Assembly (NCBI GenBank): GCA_902599315.1
Contig: CACKEY010000001.1
Span: 361,328 to 425,327, forward strand
DNA: 64,000 nt
Direction: 5' to 3'
DNA from: an uncultured SAR86 cluster bacterium
Lineage (GTDB): Bacteria; Pseudomonadota; Gammaproteobacteria; Magnimaribacterales; D2472
A program made the translations under genes and the position numbers. Numbering within the stretch: position 1 is the first letter of the stretch; every line of letters begins with the position of its first letter. The notes beneath the pieces are model-generated. The model saw only the letters and a list, made by a program, of their open reading frames with translations, made no database searches and was not told where the DNA came from. This document shows positions 1-15,381 of the stretch, one piece after another.

Positions 1-1902
1 ATCAATTTCATTCGGATCTACAAAATTGCTTAATGCGCTTACTGCTTTTGGCCCCCATAAACCAAGGGTTGTAATATCATGAGTTCTAATATTTATGTCT
101 GCGTTTAATCCATTATCATCTCTGTAGTTACGCAGCATTACCCAATCACGATTTCCATCAGCACCACCAGTTACAACTCTATAACTATCATTTCCTAAAC
201 GAGAAATGGTTAGGTCAGCATGCACTCCACCGTCTTCATCAAGAAAGTTTGTATAGATAACCTTACCTTCGGGAGTATTGCCCCCAACTTTTGCTACTGA
301 CAGGTATTCCAACATGCGCTCAGCATCAGGACCTTTTATATCCATAATGGGGAAGTGAGATAAGTTAATCATGCCCACAGAATCACTCATAGCAAGATGC
401 TCAGCATTAGCAACATCATAGGGCACATGACGAGTATCCCATTCATTTTCTCTTATTGGTACATCATTTATAAATTGTTCAAGTTTTTCCCTGTTGGTTG
501 TATAAGCAAGAGCTCTTTCCCAACCTGCAACCTCATTTTCAAAATGACCACCAAGCTCTTTTTCTCTTTCATAGAATGGGCTTACAAACATTTCTCTTTG
601 CGTAATATATGGTTCTCTCGGGTGAACAGCAGGCGTATAGATAGTTTGAGAGTTCTCAAATGCTCTTGTTTTGACAAATTCTTTCTCTTTTTGATGCGGA
701 TAGAATCTTGATATATCGAAAGAATGCATGTCTACTTGAGTTTTTCCATTGATCATGGCTTCAGCACATAGTCTGGCGCAACCCGGCCCGTCTTTAACCC
801 AAACAGCTTCACACAACCAAAATCCTCTTACCTCAGGACTTTCACCAATTAAAGAGCCTGCATCAGCTGTCACAGATAGAAGTCCATTAAATGAACTTTT
901 TTCATCCCAACCTAATTCACTAAGTATTGGAGTTGTTTCAAAAGCTTTTTCAAGAGGCTCCGCGATTTCTTCAAGTTCTAAATATCTCATAGAATCAGAC
1001 AACATAGTTTTGTCAGGATTTCCTATATCTGCGGGATCAACTAACCGAGGATTTTTGTCCTCATAAAATCCCCATTCGAGCATGCCACCATGAAATTTTC
1101 CAGTATCTCTAACATAAGCTGAATTACCTTGATCTCTGAGAAGTGGATAAACAAGCATTTCTTCCGTATCTTGAATCTCTTCATACGGTCCAAAAAATAA
1201 CAGTGGATGTTCCAGAGGCATTAATGGAACTCCCACTCCAGCCATCTCACCCATTAATGGTCCCCAGATTCCTGAGGCAATAACAACCTTATTAGTTTTG
1301 ATAATCCCTCTATCGGTTTTGACAGCAACAATTTTTCCATTTTCTATTTCAAAGCCTGTGGCTGGTGTATTTGTAAATGTTTTAAGTGCACCTTTTTCTT
1401 TAGCAGTTTCTACAGCAAAGTTGACCACTTCTTGTGATCGAGGAACTACCAAACCTGCATCTGGATCCCACATAGCGCCAATCATAGAGTCTTCTTCGAG
1501 TAAGGGAAACTTTTCAACTGCTTCAGCTGCTGATATTAATCTAACATTTGTACCAAATGCTTTTCCTGATGCAACTTTTCGTTTAAGTTCTTCCCATCTT
1601 GCTACATCACCTTTTCGGCAGATTTCAAGACCACCCTTTTTTAAAAAAAAGCCATTGTCTTCGTAAAACTTTCTACTAAAGTTTGTTGTCCAACAACCCA
1701 ATTTATCGTGGGTAGTGTTGTATACAAAATCTGACGCATGTGCAGTGGAAGCAATATCAGAAGGAATGATTGTTGATTTTTCTAATCCAACAATATTTTT
1801 TTGACCTAATTCTGTCAGCCAATATGCCAACATAGATCCGACTATGCCACCAACTCCTACGATTACTACTTCAGCATCTGTGGGAAATTTAGAAGATTCC
1901 AT
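1..1902 (-). CDS. FAD-dependent dehydrogenase with GcvT-like C-terminus (dimethylglycine/sarcosine dehydrogenase family), partial
   Basis: This gene enters from the left edge, so its C-terminus is missing; 634 codons are visible from the ATG at 1902, which has a GAGG ribosome site 4 bases upstream. The N-terminus (about residues 8-40) is a dinucleotide-binding fold with the glycine cluster VIVGVGGIVGS, followed by a DAO-type oxidoreductase domain to about residue 370, and then an FAO_M/GcvT-like aminomethyltransferase region that the window cuts off. Family members oxidise N-methylated glycines such as dimethylglycine or sarcosine and pass the one-carbon unit to tetrahydrofolate. The exact substrate cannot be told from the sequence. 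The glycine cluster has one residue more than the usual GxGxxG. It lies downstream of, and co-oriented with, the saccharopine-dehydrogenase-like gene, with a 194-base gap. Confidence 0.85.
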   Translation of the reverse strand, partial: MESSKFPTDAEVVIVGVGGIVGSMLAYWLTELGQKNIVGLEKSTIIPSDIASTAHASDFVYNTTHDKLGCWTTNFSRKFYEDNGFFLKKGGLEICRKGDVARWEELKRKVASGKAFGTNVRLISAAEAVEKFPLLEEDSMIGAMWDPDAGLVVPRSQEVVNFAVETAKEKGALKTFTNTPATGFEIENGKIVAVKTDRGIIKTNKVVIASGIWGPLMGEMAGVGVPLMPLEHPLLFFGPYEEIQDTEEMLVYPLLRDQGNSAYVRDTGKFHGGMLEWGFYEDKNPRLVDPADIGNPDKTMLSDSMRYLELEEIAEPLEKAFETTPILSELGWDEKSSFNGLLSVTADAGSLIGESPEVRGFWLCEAVWVKDGPGCARLCAEAMINGKTQVDMHSFDISRFYPHQKEKEFVKTRAFENSQTIYTPAVHPREPYITQREMFVSPFYEREKELGGHFENEVAGWERALAYTTNREKLEQFINDVPIRENEWDTRHVPYDVANAEHLAMSDSVGMINLSHFPIMDIKGPDAERMLEYLSVAKVGGNTPEGKVIYTNFLDEDGGVHADLTISRLGNDSYRVVTGGADGNRDWVMLRNYRDDNGLNADINIRTHDITTLGLWGPKAVSALSNFVDPNEID

Positions 1903-2096
1903 AATACCTCGTTATAAATTTTCGTAATCTAGAATATAGCTACAATATAAACCCTGCATATATGTCTGTCTATCGAAAAATTTCTCAATTTATGTATAAA
2001 AAATAAGCAATTTTTTTACATAATTAATTTAAATATCTTAAGTTTTTTAAGGCTCTTTTTTTTACTTGAAATGAAGAAAAATAATCAGGATTTTCG
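1903..2096. other. Intergenic spacer, 194 bases
   Basis: This is the longest gene-free stretch in the window. It is very AT-rich and lies upstream of the FAD/GcvT gene on the minus strand, so it should carry that gene's promoter. I see no convincing -35/-10 pair, no terminator hairpin for the gene ending at 2097 and no small open reading frame. Confidence 0.5.
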
Positions 2097-3296
2097 TTAC
2101 TCCCATGATCTATTAATTCTGATATTTTCCTCAAAATTACCAAGTGGTTTGTTGATAGCTTTTGATAGTTCATCTAATACATCAGTAATAAAATCATGTG
2201 GATCAATATGACCTGCTTCAGGTGAAAAAACTCCTGATTTATTTATTTTTCCTTCAGCTAGCATTTTTATTCCACAGGCTAATGGAATCCCTGTAATTTC
2301 TCCCATGCCAATTGCATCATAATTATTAGTTGATGCTGAATTTCTTTGCTCATTTGATAGACAGACTCCTACACTTGCAGGATCACCATTTTTTAGACCG
2401 TTTGCATAACCATAAATTACAGGAAGATAGTTAGAAGATAAATTTCTTTCAGAGGATCCTTGATTTTCCAACCATGCAAATACATTAGCTGCTTTATTTT
2501 TGCTAAGCAAACCAACATTAACGAGCTCTGCAATAGCCTTTAAGACAAATGAGCCAACGCTTCCTCCATGAGCAAGATTAATTGAATCTTTGAGATCTTT
2601 AAAATAATGCGGAAAGGTTAATGCTTCGGGATGGCCAATTATATTCCCAGTAAAGGTTGTTAGACCTGGATAATTTACATCTATACTTTTGAGAGGCTTA
2701 ACCATTTTATAAGTGCTATCTTGATATATTTTTACTTTACCTGTGATTTGTTCTACTGCATGCATCATCGCCGCATTCACAGATTGTTTTTTTGCGGTCT
2801 CATCTATGGATGTTCCTCCGGCATCCCATCCAGTGAAGACCTTACTAACGCTGTCTAATTCACGAATAGCAATCAATGCCATCAGGTTAGTTAACCCTGG
2901 ACTAGCTCCAAGACCAATGGTGGCAGATATCCCAGCTGATTTTGCTGCAGAATCGAGGTTTAGCATATCAAGCGTTGGCTCCCAGTCATCACAAATATCT
3001 ACATAGTTACATCCTGAGGAAATAGCTGTGCTTAAGATGGGTGTTCCAAACTTAAAAAATGGACCACAGGTATTAACCACAGTATCAACACCTTTCATTG
3101 AATTTTTAAGAGCTTTGCTATCTGTTACATCGAGTTGAATAGCGCTTGCTTTATTATTTAAAGTGGATGCAAATGAATTTGCAGCCTGTTTATTAATATC
3201 TGCGATTACAATTTCGTCAACTGCGCTGAAATTCTGAGTTGCTCTCATAGCATAACGCGCCATACTTCCTGATCCGCCGATTGCTAAAATTCGCAT
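2097..3296 (-). CDS. Saccharopine dehydrogenase family protein
   Basis: A 399-residue NAD(P)-binding reductase of the saccharopine dehydrogenase/homospermidine synthase-like superfamily. The N-terminus begins directly with a Rossmann glycine motif (AIGGSGSMARYAMR, residues 5-18). It is followed by the family's NTCGPFFKFG and GCNYVDICDDW segments near residues 90-115 and GLGASPGLTNLMA near 128-140, typical of the substrate domain. Length fits the family. True saccharopine dehydrogenase (lysine pathway) is only one possible role; many members of this fold are uncharacterised, so no gene symbol is given. It is divergent from a second member of the same superfamily, with 62 bases between the two starts. 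Confidence 0.8.
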   Translation of the reverse strand: MRILAIGGSGSMARYAMRATQNFSAVDEIVIADINKQAANSFASTLNNKASAIQLDVTDSKALKNSMKGVDTVVNTCGPFFKFGTPILSTAISSGCNYVDICDDWEPTLDMLNLDSAAKSAGISATIGLGASPGLTNLMALIAIRELDSVSKVFTGWDAGGTSIDETAKKQSVNAAMMHAVEQITGKVKIYQDSTYKMVKPLKSIDVNYPGLTTFTGNIIGHPEALTFPHYFKDLKDSINLAHGGSVGSFVLKAIAELVNVGLLSKNKAANVFAWLENQGSSERNLSSNYLPVIYGYANGLKNGDPASVGVCLSNEQRNSASTNNYDAIGMGEITGIPLACGIKMLAEGKINKSGVFSPEAGHIDPHDFITDVLDELSKAINKPLGNFEENIRINRSWE

Positions 3297-3358
3297 GCTT
3301 TACTGTAGATTAACTTCCTTTATTATTTATAAATTATATATACGAAACTTAAAGAAAT

Positions 3359-4546
3359 ATGCAAAAGGATATAGATATTATTATATATGGAGCAACCGGA
3401 TTTACGGGTCAGCTTTGTGTGAAATATTTTAAGTCACTTAATACATCTGTGAAATGGGCAATTGCAGGAAGAAATAAAGAGAAACTTCAACAAGTAGCTG
3501 AAGATAATTCTGTTGATGTTGAGATTTTGATTGCCGATTCAGATAACGAAGCAGAATTAGATGTGCTTACTTCAAGGGCAAAGGTCATGTTATCTACCAC
3601 GGGACCATTTCATAGATATGGCTCTAAACTTGTCGCATCTTGTGTCAAGAACAGTTCACATTATGTAGATATAACAGGCGAAAATTTCTGGGTAAAAGGA
3701 ATTATTGCCAAACATCATGAAGAAGCATCTGCAAAAGGCATCAGAATTATTCCTTCTTGTGGCTATGATTCCATCCCATCAGATTTAGGAGTCTTTTATT
3801 CAGCAAAAGCTCTAAATAAGCCCATTAAAAGAATTGAATCATTTCACTCATGGAAAGGGGGAGCTTCAGGGGGCACTCTTGAAACCATGTTTTCTATGGG
3901 CGACCTAGATCTTGGTAATGATTTACTAGATCCGTTTTTATTAAACCCAAAAGATTCATATTCTCAAGAGCAACTAGACTTGAGTAGCGATAAAGTTGGA
4001 ATTACAAAGAAGCAAGAAATTAATGCTTGGTCGGGGCCATTTATTATGGCAAATGCTAATACCAGAGTAGTTAGACGCACCGGAGCATTATTAAGCTTAA
4101 GACAAGAGTCCTATGGAGCAAATTTTACATACCAAGAACATGCTTATCATAAATCTTGGTGGAGCGCATTCAAATCTATAATTGTTACAGGAATATCAGT
4201 TTTAATTTTAATGTCACCACTCAAGAGAGCAGTAAAACCATTTTTACCAAAACCTGGAGAGGGTCCCTCAGAGGATATTCAAGAAAATGGATGGTTTGAT
4301 TGTAAGTATATAGTTGAAGCAGAGGATGGACAGAAATCAGTTTTTAATATGCATGCAAAAGGAGATCCTGGTTACAAAGTTACTTCAAAGCTAGTATCTG
4401 AATGTGCATTATGCCTAGTGAAGGACATTGATAGTCTTCCTGGAGGACAAGAGTATGGAGGGGTCTTGACCAGCGCCTCTGGGCTAGGAGATGCGTTAAT
4501 CAAAAGACTTATAAATGCAGGAATTTCTTTTGAGGGGCCACTTTAA
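3359..4546 (+). CDS. Saccharopine dehydrogenase-like / trans-acting enoyl reductase family protein
   Basis: A 395-residue protein with an N-terminal Rossmann motif (IIYGATGFTGQL, residues 8-19), then STTGPFHRYG, SHYVDITGE and IIPSCGYDSIPSDLGV. These segments are diagnostic of the SCCPDH-like branch, which includes the mycobacterial trans-acting enoyl reductases. A hydrophobic stretch around residues 277-295 (SIIVTGISVLILMS) suggests peripheral or single-pass membrane contact, as in SCCPDH proteins. The family reduces lipid or polyketide-type substrates in mycobacteria; the substrate here is unknown. AAAGAA just upstream of the ATG is a weak ribosome site. It is divergent from the previous gene and convergent with the S9 peptidase, 11 bases apart. 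Confidence 0.8.
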   Translation: MQKDIDIIIYGATGFTGQLCVKYFKSLNTSVKWAIAGRNKEKLQQVAEDNSVDVEILIADSDNEAELDVLTSRAKVMLSTTGPFHRYGSKLVASCVKNSSHYVDITGENFWVKGIIAKHHEEASAKGIRIIPSCGYDSIPSDLGVFYSAKALNKPIKRIESFHSWKGGASGGTLETMFSMGDLDLGNDLLDPFLLNPKDSYSQEQLDLSSDKVGITKKQEINAWSGPFIMANANTRVVRRTGALLSLRQESYGANFTYQEHAYHKSWWSAFKSIIVTGISVLILMSPLKRAVKPFLPKPGEGPSEDIQENGWFDCKYIVEAEDGQKSVFNMHAKGDPGYKVTSKLVSECALCLVKDIDSLPGGQEYGGVLTSASGLGDALIKRLINAGISFEGPL

Positions 4547-4557
4547 AAAACTAATAT

Positions 4558-6543
4558 TTATTTTTGAAAGCGTTCATACCATTCAGTTAAGTATCCATAA
4601 GTTCTAAACCAGTTTGAAGGTTTTGAACTTGTTCCATGCCATTCCTTATTCATTCTTATTAATGCAGTCTCAACTCCTGCTTCCTTCAAGGCAACATACA
4701 TTTCTTCTGTTTGCGGCATTGGCGTTCTTATATCAAGAACACCTGTCATAAACAGAGTTGGAGTTTTAATATATCCGGTTCTCATAATCGGAGAGCGATC
4801 TAACCAATTTGAAGGATCTTCCCAGAATGGCTTATCAAACCATTCAAATGTCCATGCAGGAATATCAGTTGTGCCAACCATCGAGATCCAATTTGTAACA
4901 GGACATAGTGATGCAGCTGCAGCAAATCTATCATCATGTCCCACCACCCAAGCTGTTAACACGCCACCACCGCTGCAACCTTGGACATACATCTTTGATT
5001 CATCAATAAATCCTTTTTCAGTGAGATGATCAACGCCTGCAAGTAAATCTGACAAGTCCCCAGCACCTGGGTAATCATTATCAATTATATTTGCAAATTC
5101 ACTTCCGTACCCAGTGCTGCCTCTTGGATTTGTATATAAAACTACATACCCATCGCTTGCAAACTGATGCCAAGAATAATTAAATGCAGGTCTGTACATT
5201 GCGTGTGGACCACCATGAATTACTAATATGAGGGGATATTTTTTAGATTTATCAAAATTTGGAGGTGTTATATACCAGCCTTGGATATCCATTTTATCTG
5301 GAGATTTATAGTTAATCTCATTTGTGACCCCAAGTTCATATTGACTTAGAATGAGTTCATTATGTTGCGTAAGAGTCTCTAATTTTGAGTTAGAAATCAT
5401 GCCCACTTCACCTGGTCTATTTGAGTTTATATATACCCCATACAAAGAATCTTGATAAGTTGATGATAGATAGAATTGATCTTTGAAACTTGGAATCGCT
5501 TCATACAATTTCTTGTTTAAAAGATTCAGACGCATAACTCTTGCAGATCCCCGATGATCGTGATCAAAAACTATCTCATTTTCGTTTAACCAAAATAGAT
5601 TTTTAGGAGAAGCACTAAGATTTTTAGTTAACAACTCATTTTTTTTTCGAGCAATGTCTCTAACATAAATATCTGATGCTACCGAAGAATAATTTTTGCT
5701 TGGATGACCAGTAAAAACAATTTTATTTCCATCTGGCGATGCTTTTGGAGTTGAGAAAACTCCTTTAGGATTCGTTATTTTTTCTAATTTTTTATTTTTT
5801 ACATTCAGTATAAAAACTGACAATTGTTTCCATGGAGTTCCTAAATCATCTAATGAGTCATTACCGGTAAATAAAATTTGGGAATCATTGAGCCACTGCA
5901 AATCATCAACATAATCCAACCCCCAATCTGAAATTTTTATTGCAGATCCCCCGCTGGAATCTACAAGGTATAAATGATTCTCTCCACTTTCTAGTTCACC
6001 AACTCCATCGGACCTCCAATGCATCGAGGTTACCACAGTCGGATCATCAGTCCAGTTATAATCAATTCCCTCATCTTTTCCTGGAATTTCAATAACCCAT
6101 TCTTTTTCATATTCATTAAATGATGAAAATGAAAAGAAATCACCATCTTTTGACCAAGCATAATCTTCAACACCATCGTTGAAGTTAGTGATCTTGGATT
6201 CTGATTGATTCTTTAAATGCTTAACAAATATTTGAGGCACTTCATTTTCATCTTCTTTTATGAATGCGATTTTTAGACTATCTGGTGACCACTTAGGGTT
6301 AGATCCATCTAAGAGAAATCTTTTATTGGAACCGTTATCATCCATAATCCAAAGTTCAGTGATGTAATCATCATTTTTTTTATCTATGTATCTTTTTGTG
6401 AAGATAACATTTTTTCCATCAGGACTTACTAATGGACTTCTTACAGATTGGATATCCCAATAACTCTCAATGGCTAAGTTATTTGCTGATACATTAAAAG
6501 ACCCTATTAAAAATAGAGTTACAAAGATATAACGAATGCTCAT
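4558..6543 (-). CDS. S9 family peptidase (prolyl oligopeptidase / acylaminoacyl-peptidase type)
   Basis: A 661-residue exported serine peptidase. I start it at the second ATG (6543) because AAGGAG lies 7 bases upstream and because the protein then begins with a clean signal peptide (MSIRYIFVTLFLIGSFNVSA). The upstream in-frame ATG at 6564 has no such site. The first two-thirds contains WD40-like/PD40 beta-propeller repeats with recurring SPDG, SPDS and WSKDGDF motifs. The C-terminal alpha/beta hydrolase has HGGPH (oxyanion region), the nucleophile Ser in YVQGCSGGG, an Asp in TGVLDIRTP and the His in EWHGTSSKP. Such enzymes trim peptides in the periplasm, consistent with peptide scavenging by marine bacteria. 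Confidence 0.93.
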   Translation of the reverse strand: MSIRYIFVTLFLIGSFNVSANNLAIESYWDIQSVRSPLVSPDGKNVIFTKRYIDKKNDDYITELWIMDDNGSNKRFLLDGSNPKWSPDSLKIAFIKEDENEVPQIFVKHLKNQSESKITNFNDGVEDYAWSKDGDFFSFSSFNEYEKEWVIEIPGKDEGIDYNWTDDPTVVTSMHWRSDGVGELESGENHLYLVDSSGGSAIKISDWGLDYVDDLQWLNDSQILFTGNDSLDDLGTPWKQLSVFILNVKNKKLEKITNPKGVFSTPKASPDGNKIVFTGHPSKNYSSVASDIYVRDIARKKNELLTKNLSASPKNLFWLNENEIVFDHDHRGSARVMRLNLLNKKLYEAIPSFKDQFYLSSTYQDSLYGVYINSNRPGEVGMISNSKLETLTQHNELILSQYELGVTNEINYKSPDKMDIQGWYITPPNFDKSKKYPLILVIHGGPHAMYRPAFNYSWHQFASDGYVVLYTNPRGSTGYGSEFANIIDNDYPGAGDLSDLLAGVDHLTEKGFIDESKMYVQGCSGGGVLTAWVVGHDDRFAAAASLCPVTNWISMVGTTDIPAWTFEWFDKPFWEDPSNWLDRSPIMRTGYIKTPTLFMTGVLDIRTPMPQTEEMYVALKEAGVETALIRMNKEWHGTSSKPSNWFRTYGYLTEWYERFQK

Positions 6544-6633
6544 TTTTTTCTCCTTAAAGGACATAGGCTATAGAAAATGTTTGAAAATGAAAAGTTCTCC
6601 TTATTTTCTTCATCTTAGCTTAGAATCTATTTT

Positions 6634-7155
6634 ATGATTGAAATATTGCTTAAATTACTTTTATTAATCTTTCTTTCTATGAATGCTTTTTCAAATCAAC
6701 TTGATGATCCTAATACATGGCGACCAATCACCGATCAAGTAATGGGAGGAATCTCTAAGTTAGTAATCTCACACAATGATGGCGTGTTTTCAATGAAAGG
6801 AGAAGTCTCAACTGAAAACAATGGCGGATTTGTAAGGCTTTCAAATAGAATAGATATCACTAATAATAATTTTAAGGGTATCAAATTTCAAGCCAAAGGA
6901 AATAACGAATCCTATGAGGTCCACGTTACTCTTAAAGGGTTAAAAATGCCGCCTTGGTCATATTTTAGCAAGTCATTTGATGTGATAAATGAGTGGCAAG
7001 AATACACAATAGATTTTAAGGATTTAAAAGCAAGCTCTGGATTTTCTGCTGCTTCGATGAAAGCAAGCAATATTAGGGACATTAGTATCGCAGGCTACGG
7101 AAGAAATTTTAATGTAGATTTAAAAATTAAGGACATCAGTCTTTACTTTGACTAA
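6634..7155 (+). CDS. CIA30 family protein (complex I intermediate-associated protein 30-like), exported
   Basis: A 173-residue protein with an N-terminal signal peptide of about 20 residues ending near NAFS. The mature part matches the CIA30/NDUFAF1 beta-sandwich pattern: WRPITDQVMGGIS, then GEVSTENNGGFVRLSNR, an internal FKGIKFQAKGN strand and a C-terminal DISIAGYGRNFNVDLKIKDISLY segment. In mitochondria CIA30 assists complex I assembly. Bacterial members are mostly uncharacterised and the fold resembles galactose-binding/CBM modules, so the function here is open. Its stop overlaps the stop of the small convergent gene by 4 bases. Confidence 0.8.
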   Translation: MIEILLKLLLLIFLSMNAFSNQLDDPNTWRPITDQVMGGISKLVISHNDGVFSMKGEVSTENNGGFVRLSNRIDITNNNFKGIKFQAKGNNESYEVHVTLKGLKMPPWSYFSKSFDVINEWQEYTIDFKDLKASSGFSAASMKASNIRDISIAGYGRNFNVDLKIKDISLYFD

Positions 7156-7331
7156 TTGTTATCTGATTGTTTATTTATTTCTTTTAAATATTTTTCATAA
7201 TCTTCCCAATCATGGGGAGTTCCAGCTCTGGGTTTTGCCATTTCACTGGCCCGTTTTAATGCCTTTGAGGAAAGCTTGCTTGGATTATCTTTAAAAAACT
7301 TATTAAAGGTTTTTTTAATTAAGTTTTTCAT
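7152..7331 (-). CDS. Small basic protein of unknown function, 59 aa
   Basis: A short open reading frame of 59 codons that starts with ATG at 7331, immediately after the TAA of the upstream gene (TAAATG), which suggests translational coupling. The N-terminal half is lysine-rich (MKNLIKKTFNKFFKDNPSKL) and the second half carries a compact motif, KPRAGTPHDWEDYEKYL, that looks conserved rather than random. No membrane segment or signal peptide is visible. It overlaps the 3' end of the CIA30-like gene by 4 bases. The zero-gap junction and good codon structure support it as real; function unknown. Confidence 0.6.
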   Translation of the reverse strand: MKNLIKKTFNKFFKDNPSKLSSKALKRASEMAKPRAGTPHDWEDYEKYLKEINKQSDNN

Positions 7332-7622
7332 TTATCGATTAAGAATTTTAACTAGTTTTTTTAAAAATCTTTTTATAGTCTTTGCAGCATCTTTTTCAGA
7401 GTTAACCTCTATCACCTCTGATTGAGAGTAACCATCCCAAAAATAAATTTTAAAGCAACCATCAATTTTTTGAACATCCAAAGATGCACAATCAACATTG
7501 TTTACTTCAATTAAATGAATATTTATTTTTTCAGCATCAATGTTATAGCTTACATTTTTATTATCAGCAAAATATGATTTGATAAGATTTTCAACTCTTT
7601 TATCAAAGCTATAAGGCTCCAT
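7332..7622 (-). CDS. Hypothetical protein, 96 aa
   Basis: I do not recognise this 96-residue protein. It is soluble-looking, with alternating beta-type segments (KINIHLIEV, CFKIYFWDGYS, EVIEVNSE) followed by a basic amphipathic C-terminal helix (TIKRFLKKLVKILNR). It starts at the ATG at 7622 and ends directly against the next small gene. It may be transcribed with the PsiE-like gene 46 bases upstream. No catalytic motif is visible. Confidence 0.6.
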   Translation of the reverse strand: MEPYSFDKRVENLIKSYFADNKNVSYNIDAEKINIHLIEVNNVDCASLDVQKIDGCFKIYFWDGYSQSEVIEVNSEKDAAKTIKRFLKKLVKILNR

Positions 7623-7668
7623 ATATTTACTTATTTTTAAAGAAATATATTCGCAAAATACTTCAAAA

Positions 7669-8094
7669 TTAATCTGAGGAAATAGAATCTCTTAAGCGTT
7701 TAATTTTTTCTAAGCTAACCTGATCTTTAAAACTCATAACAATTGCCGCAAGTGATAGTACAAGTATTGCTCCAGCTTCACCAAGTACTACTAACGCATC
7801 CATTTCTTTACTTTGCATCACTATAAGCCTGCATAATGCAGTGATTGCAATGATGATCGGAAGGGTCACTGGAATTCTATTAGTGCTATAAAAAGCTCCC
7901 ACCATTCCAATAATTTCTGCATAGATGAACAACATAAATAGATCAGGCAAAGTGATACTTTGAGCAAGAAACATTTCATAAATATATAAAGCAGAGGCTA
8001 TACAAGTTGCAATACCTATAATAGCTAAAAGTATTTTCTCACTTGCAATAGTGGTCCAGTGAAGACTTTTCGTTAGTTTTGATTCTTTATTCAT
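7669..8094 (-). CDS. PsiE-like (phosphate-starvation-inducible E family) inner-membrane protein
   Basis: A 141-residue protein with four predicted transmembrane helices (about residues 20-42, 52-70, 76-92 and 103-123) and short charged ends. The layout and the FMLFIYAEIIGMVGAFY and RIPVTLPIIIAITALCRLIVM segments match the PsiE family. In E. coli psiE is induced by phosphate starvation, but its biochemical role is unknown; the call here is by family resemblance. It lies 71 bases downstream of hemE on the same strand. Confidence 0.72.
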   Translation of the reverse strand: MNKESKLTKSLHWTTIASEKILLAIIGIATCIASALYIYEMFLAQSITLPDLFMLFIYAEIIGMVGAFYSTNRIPVTLPIIIAITALCRLIVMQSKEMDALVVLGEAGAILVLSLAAIVMSFKDQVSLEKIKRLRDSISSD

Positions 8095-8165
8095 AAAATT
8101 ATCATAACAAATGAATAATGTTATTTACTATTTAATAAGTTAAGAAGATAAAAAATTTTGAAATT

Positions 8166-9197
8166 CTATTCTCTAGCTGCTTTGATCATTGTCTGTACTT
8201 TTTGAGGGTTTATGTCTGGAGTAATTCCGTGACCAAGGTTGAATATAAATCCCGGATATTCAAACATTAAAGAGCATATTCGTTGCACCTCTTGATAAAT
8301 AGTTTCATCAGATTCACTTAATATCATAGGATTTAAATTTCCCTGAATTGCAATATTATTTTTTACGCTTTTAGATATAGCCTCAATATCATTTTTCCAG
8401 TGCAGACTTATGCAGGACAGATCATCAAATAAAAGATCAGTTATTTTCTGCTTAGGATCCTTTTCAAATAAAATAATTGGAATATCTTTTGTAATTGGAT
8501 CACTTTTTAACTTTTTAGTAATCTTTTTTGTATATTGTAGAGAAAATATTTCTAGCTCTTGTGCACTTAACAAGTCTGCCCACGAATCGAATATTTGCAA
8601 GGCGTTTACTCCACTTAAGACTTGTTGTCTTAAATACCGATAGCAAGCATCACAAAGAATTTCCAGAAAATCATGCAATGCTGATGGATGATCTTGCATG
8701 AAATTTTTTGTTTTTTTAAAATCTTTCGAACCACCACCTTCGATTGAATATGCTGCTAGAGTCCATGGGCTACCACAAAATCCAATCAATGGAAGGTCTG
8801 CAGGCAGTAATTTTTTTGTTTCCTCTACAGCATTGAATACATATGATAGTGTGTTTTCGTCAAATGAGATTAGGGTGTTAATATCCTCGGGTTTTGAGAT
8901 TGGGTTACTGAATTTAGGACCTTCTCCTTCATGGAAGGCAAGCCCAAGATCTAATGCATCTGGTATTGTCAAAATATCTGAAAATAAAATTGACGCATCA
9001 AGATCAAATCGCTCGATAGGTTGCAATGCTAACTTCGCGCATGTTTTAGGTTCTTTACACATATCAAGAAAATTTGAATAGTTTTTTCTAATTTCTTGAT
9101 ACTCGGGGAGGTATCTGCCTGCTTGACGCATGAACCATATTGGAGGAGTTGAATTTGGTTTTAGCTCTAAAGCATTTAAAAATTTTGAATCATTCAT
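8166..9197 (-). CDS. hemE: Uroporphyrinogen decarboxylase
   Basis: A 343-residue cytoplasmic haem-pathway enzyme that decarboxylates the four acetates of uroporphyrinogen III to give coproporphyrinogen III. The family signatures are all present: PPIWFMRQAGRYLPEYQEIR near residue 18, FSDILTIPDALDLGL near 72, GFCGSPWTLAAYSIEGGG near 140 and NLGHGITPDINPQKV near the C-terminus with the conserved His. The length is normal. Its ATG follows the gltD stop with no spacer (TAAATG), so the two are almost certainly cotranscribed. The same gltD-hemE adjacency is known in Pseudomonas. Confidence 0.97.
   Translation of the reverse strand: MNDSKFLNALELKPNSTPPIWFMRQAGRYLPEYQEIRKNYSNFLDMCKEPKTCAKLALQPIERFDLDASILFSDILTIPDALDLGLAFHEGEGPKFSNPISKPEDINTLISFDENTLSYVFNAVEETKKLLPADLPLIGFCGSPWTLAAYSIEGGGSKDFKKTKNFMQDHPSALHDFLEILCDACYRYLRQQVLSGVNALQIFDSWADLLSAQELEIFSLQYTKKITKKLKSDPITKDIPIILFEKDPKQKITDLLFDDLSCISLHWKNDIEAISKSVKNNIAIQGNLNPMILSESDETIYQEVQRICSLMFEYPGFIFNLGHGITPDINPQKVQTMIKAARE

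Positions 9198-15377
<6,180 letters not shown>

Positions 15378-15381
<4 letters not shown>

Noticed and set aside
749-1066. Plus-strand open frame opposite the FAD/GcvT gene
   Set aside because: It is the antisense of a well-conserved coding region and has no family features or ribosome site.
1903-2096. Small gene or RNA in the longest spacer
   Set aside because: No open frame with a ribosome site, no tRNA-like fold and no GC-rich hairpin could be found by eye.
8104-8124. ATAACA/TGTTAT inverted repeat between hemE and the PsiE-like gene
   Set aside because: Only 6-base AT-rich arms and no T-run; too weak to call a terminator or operator.
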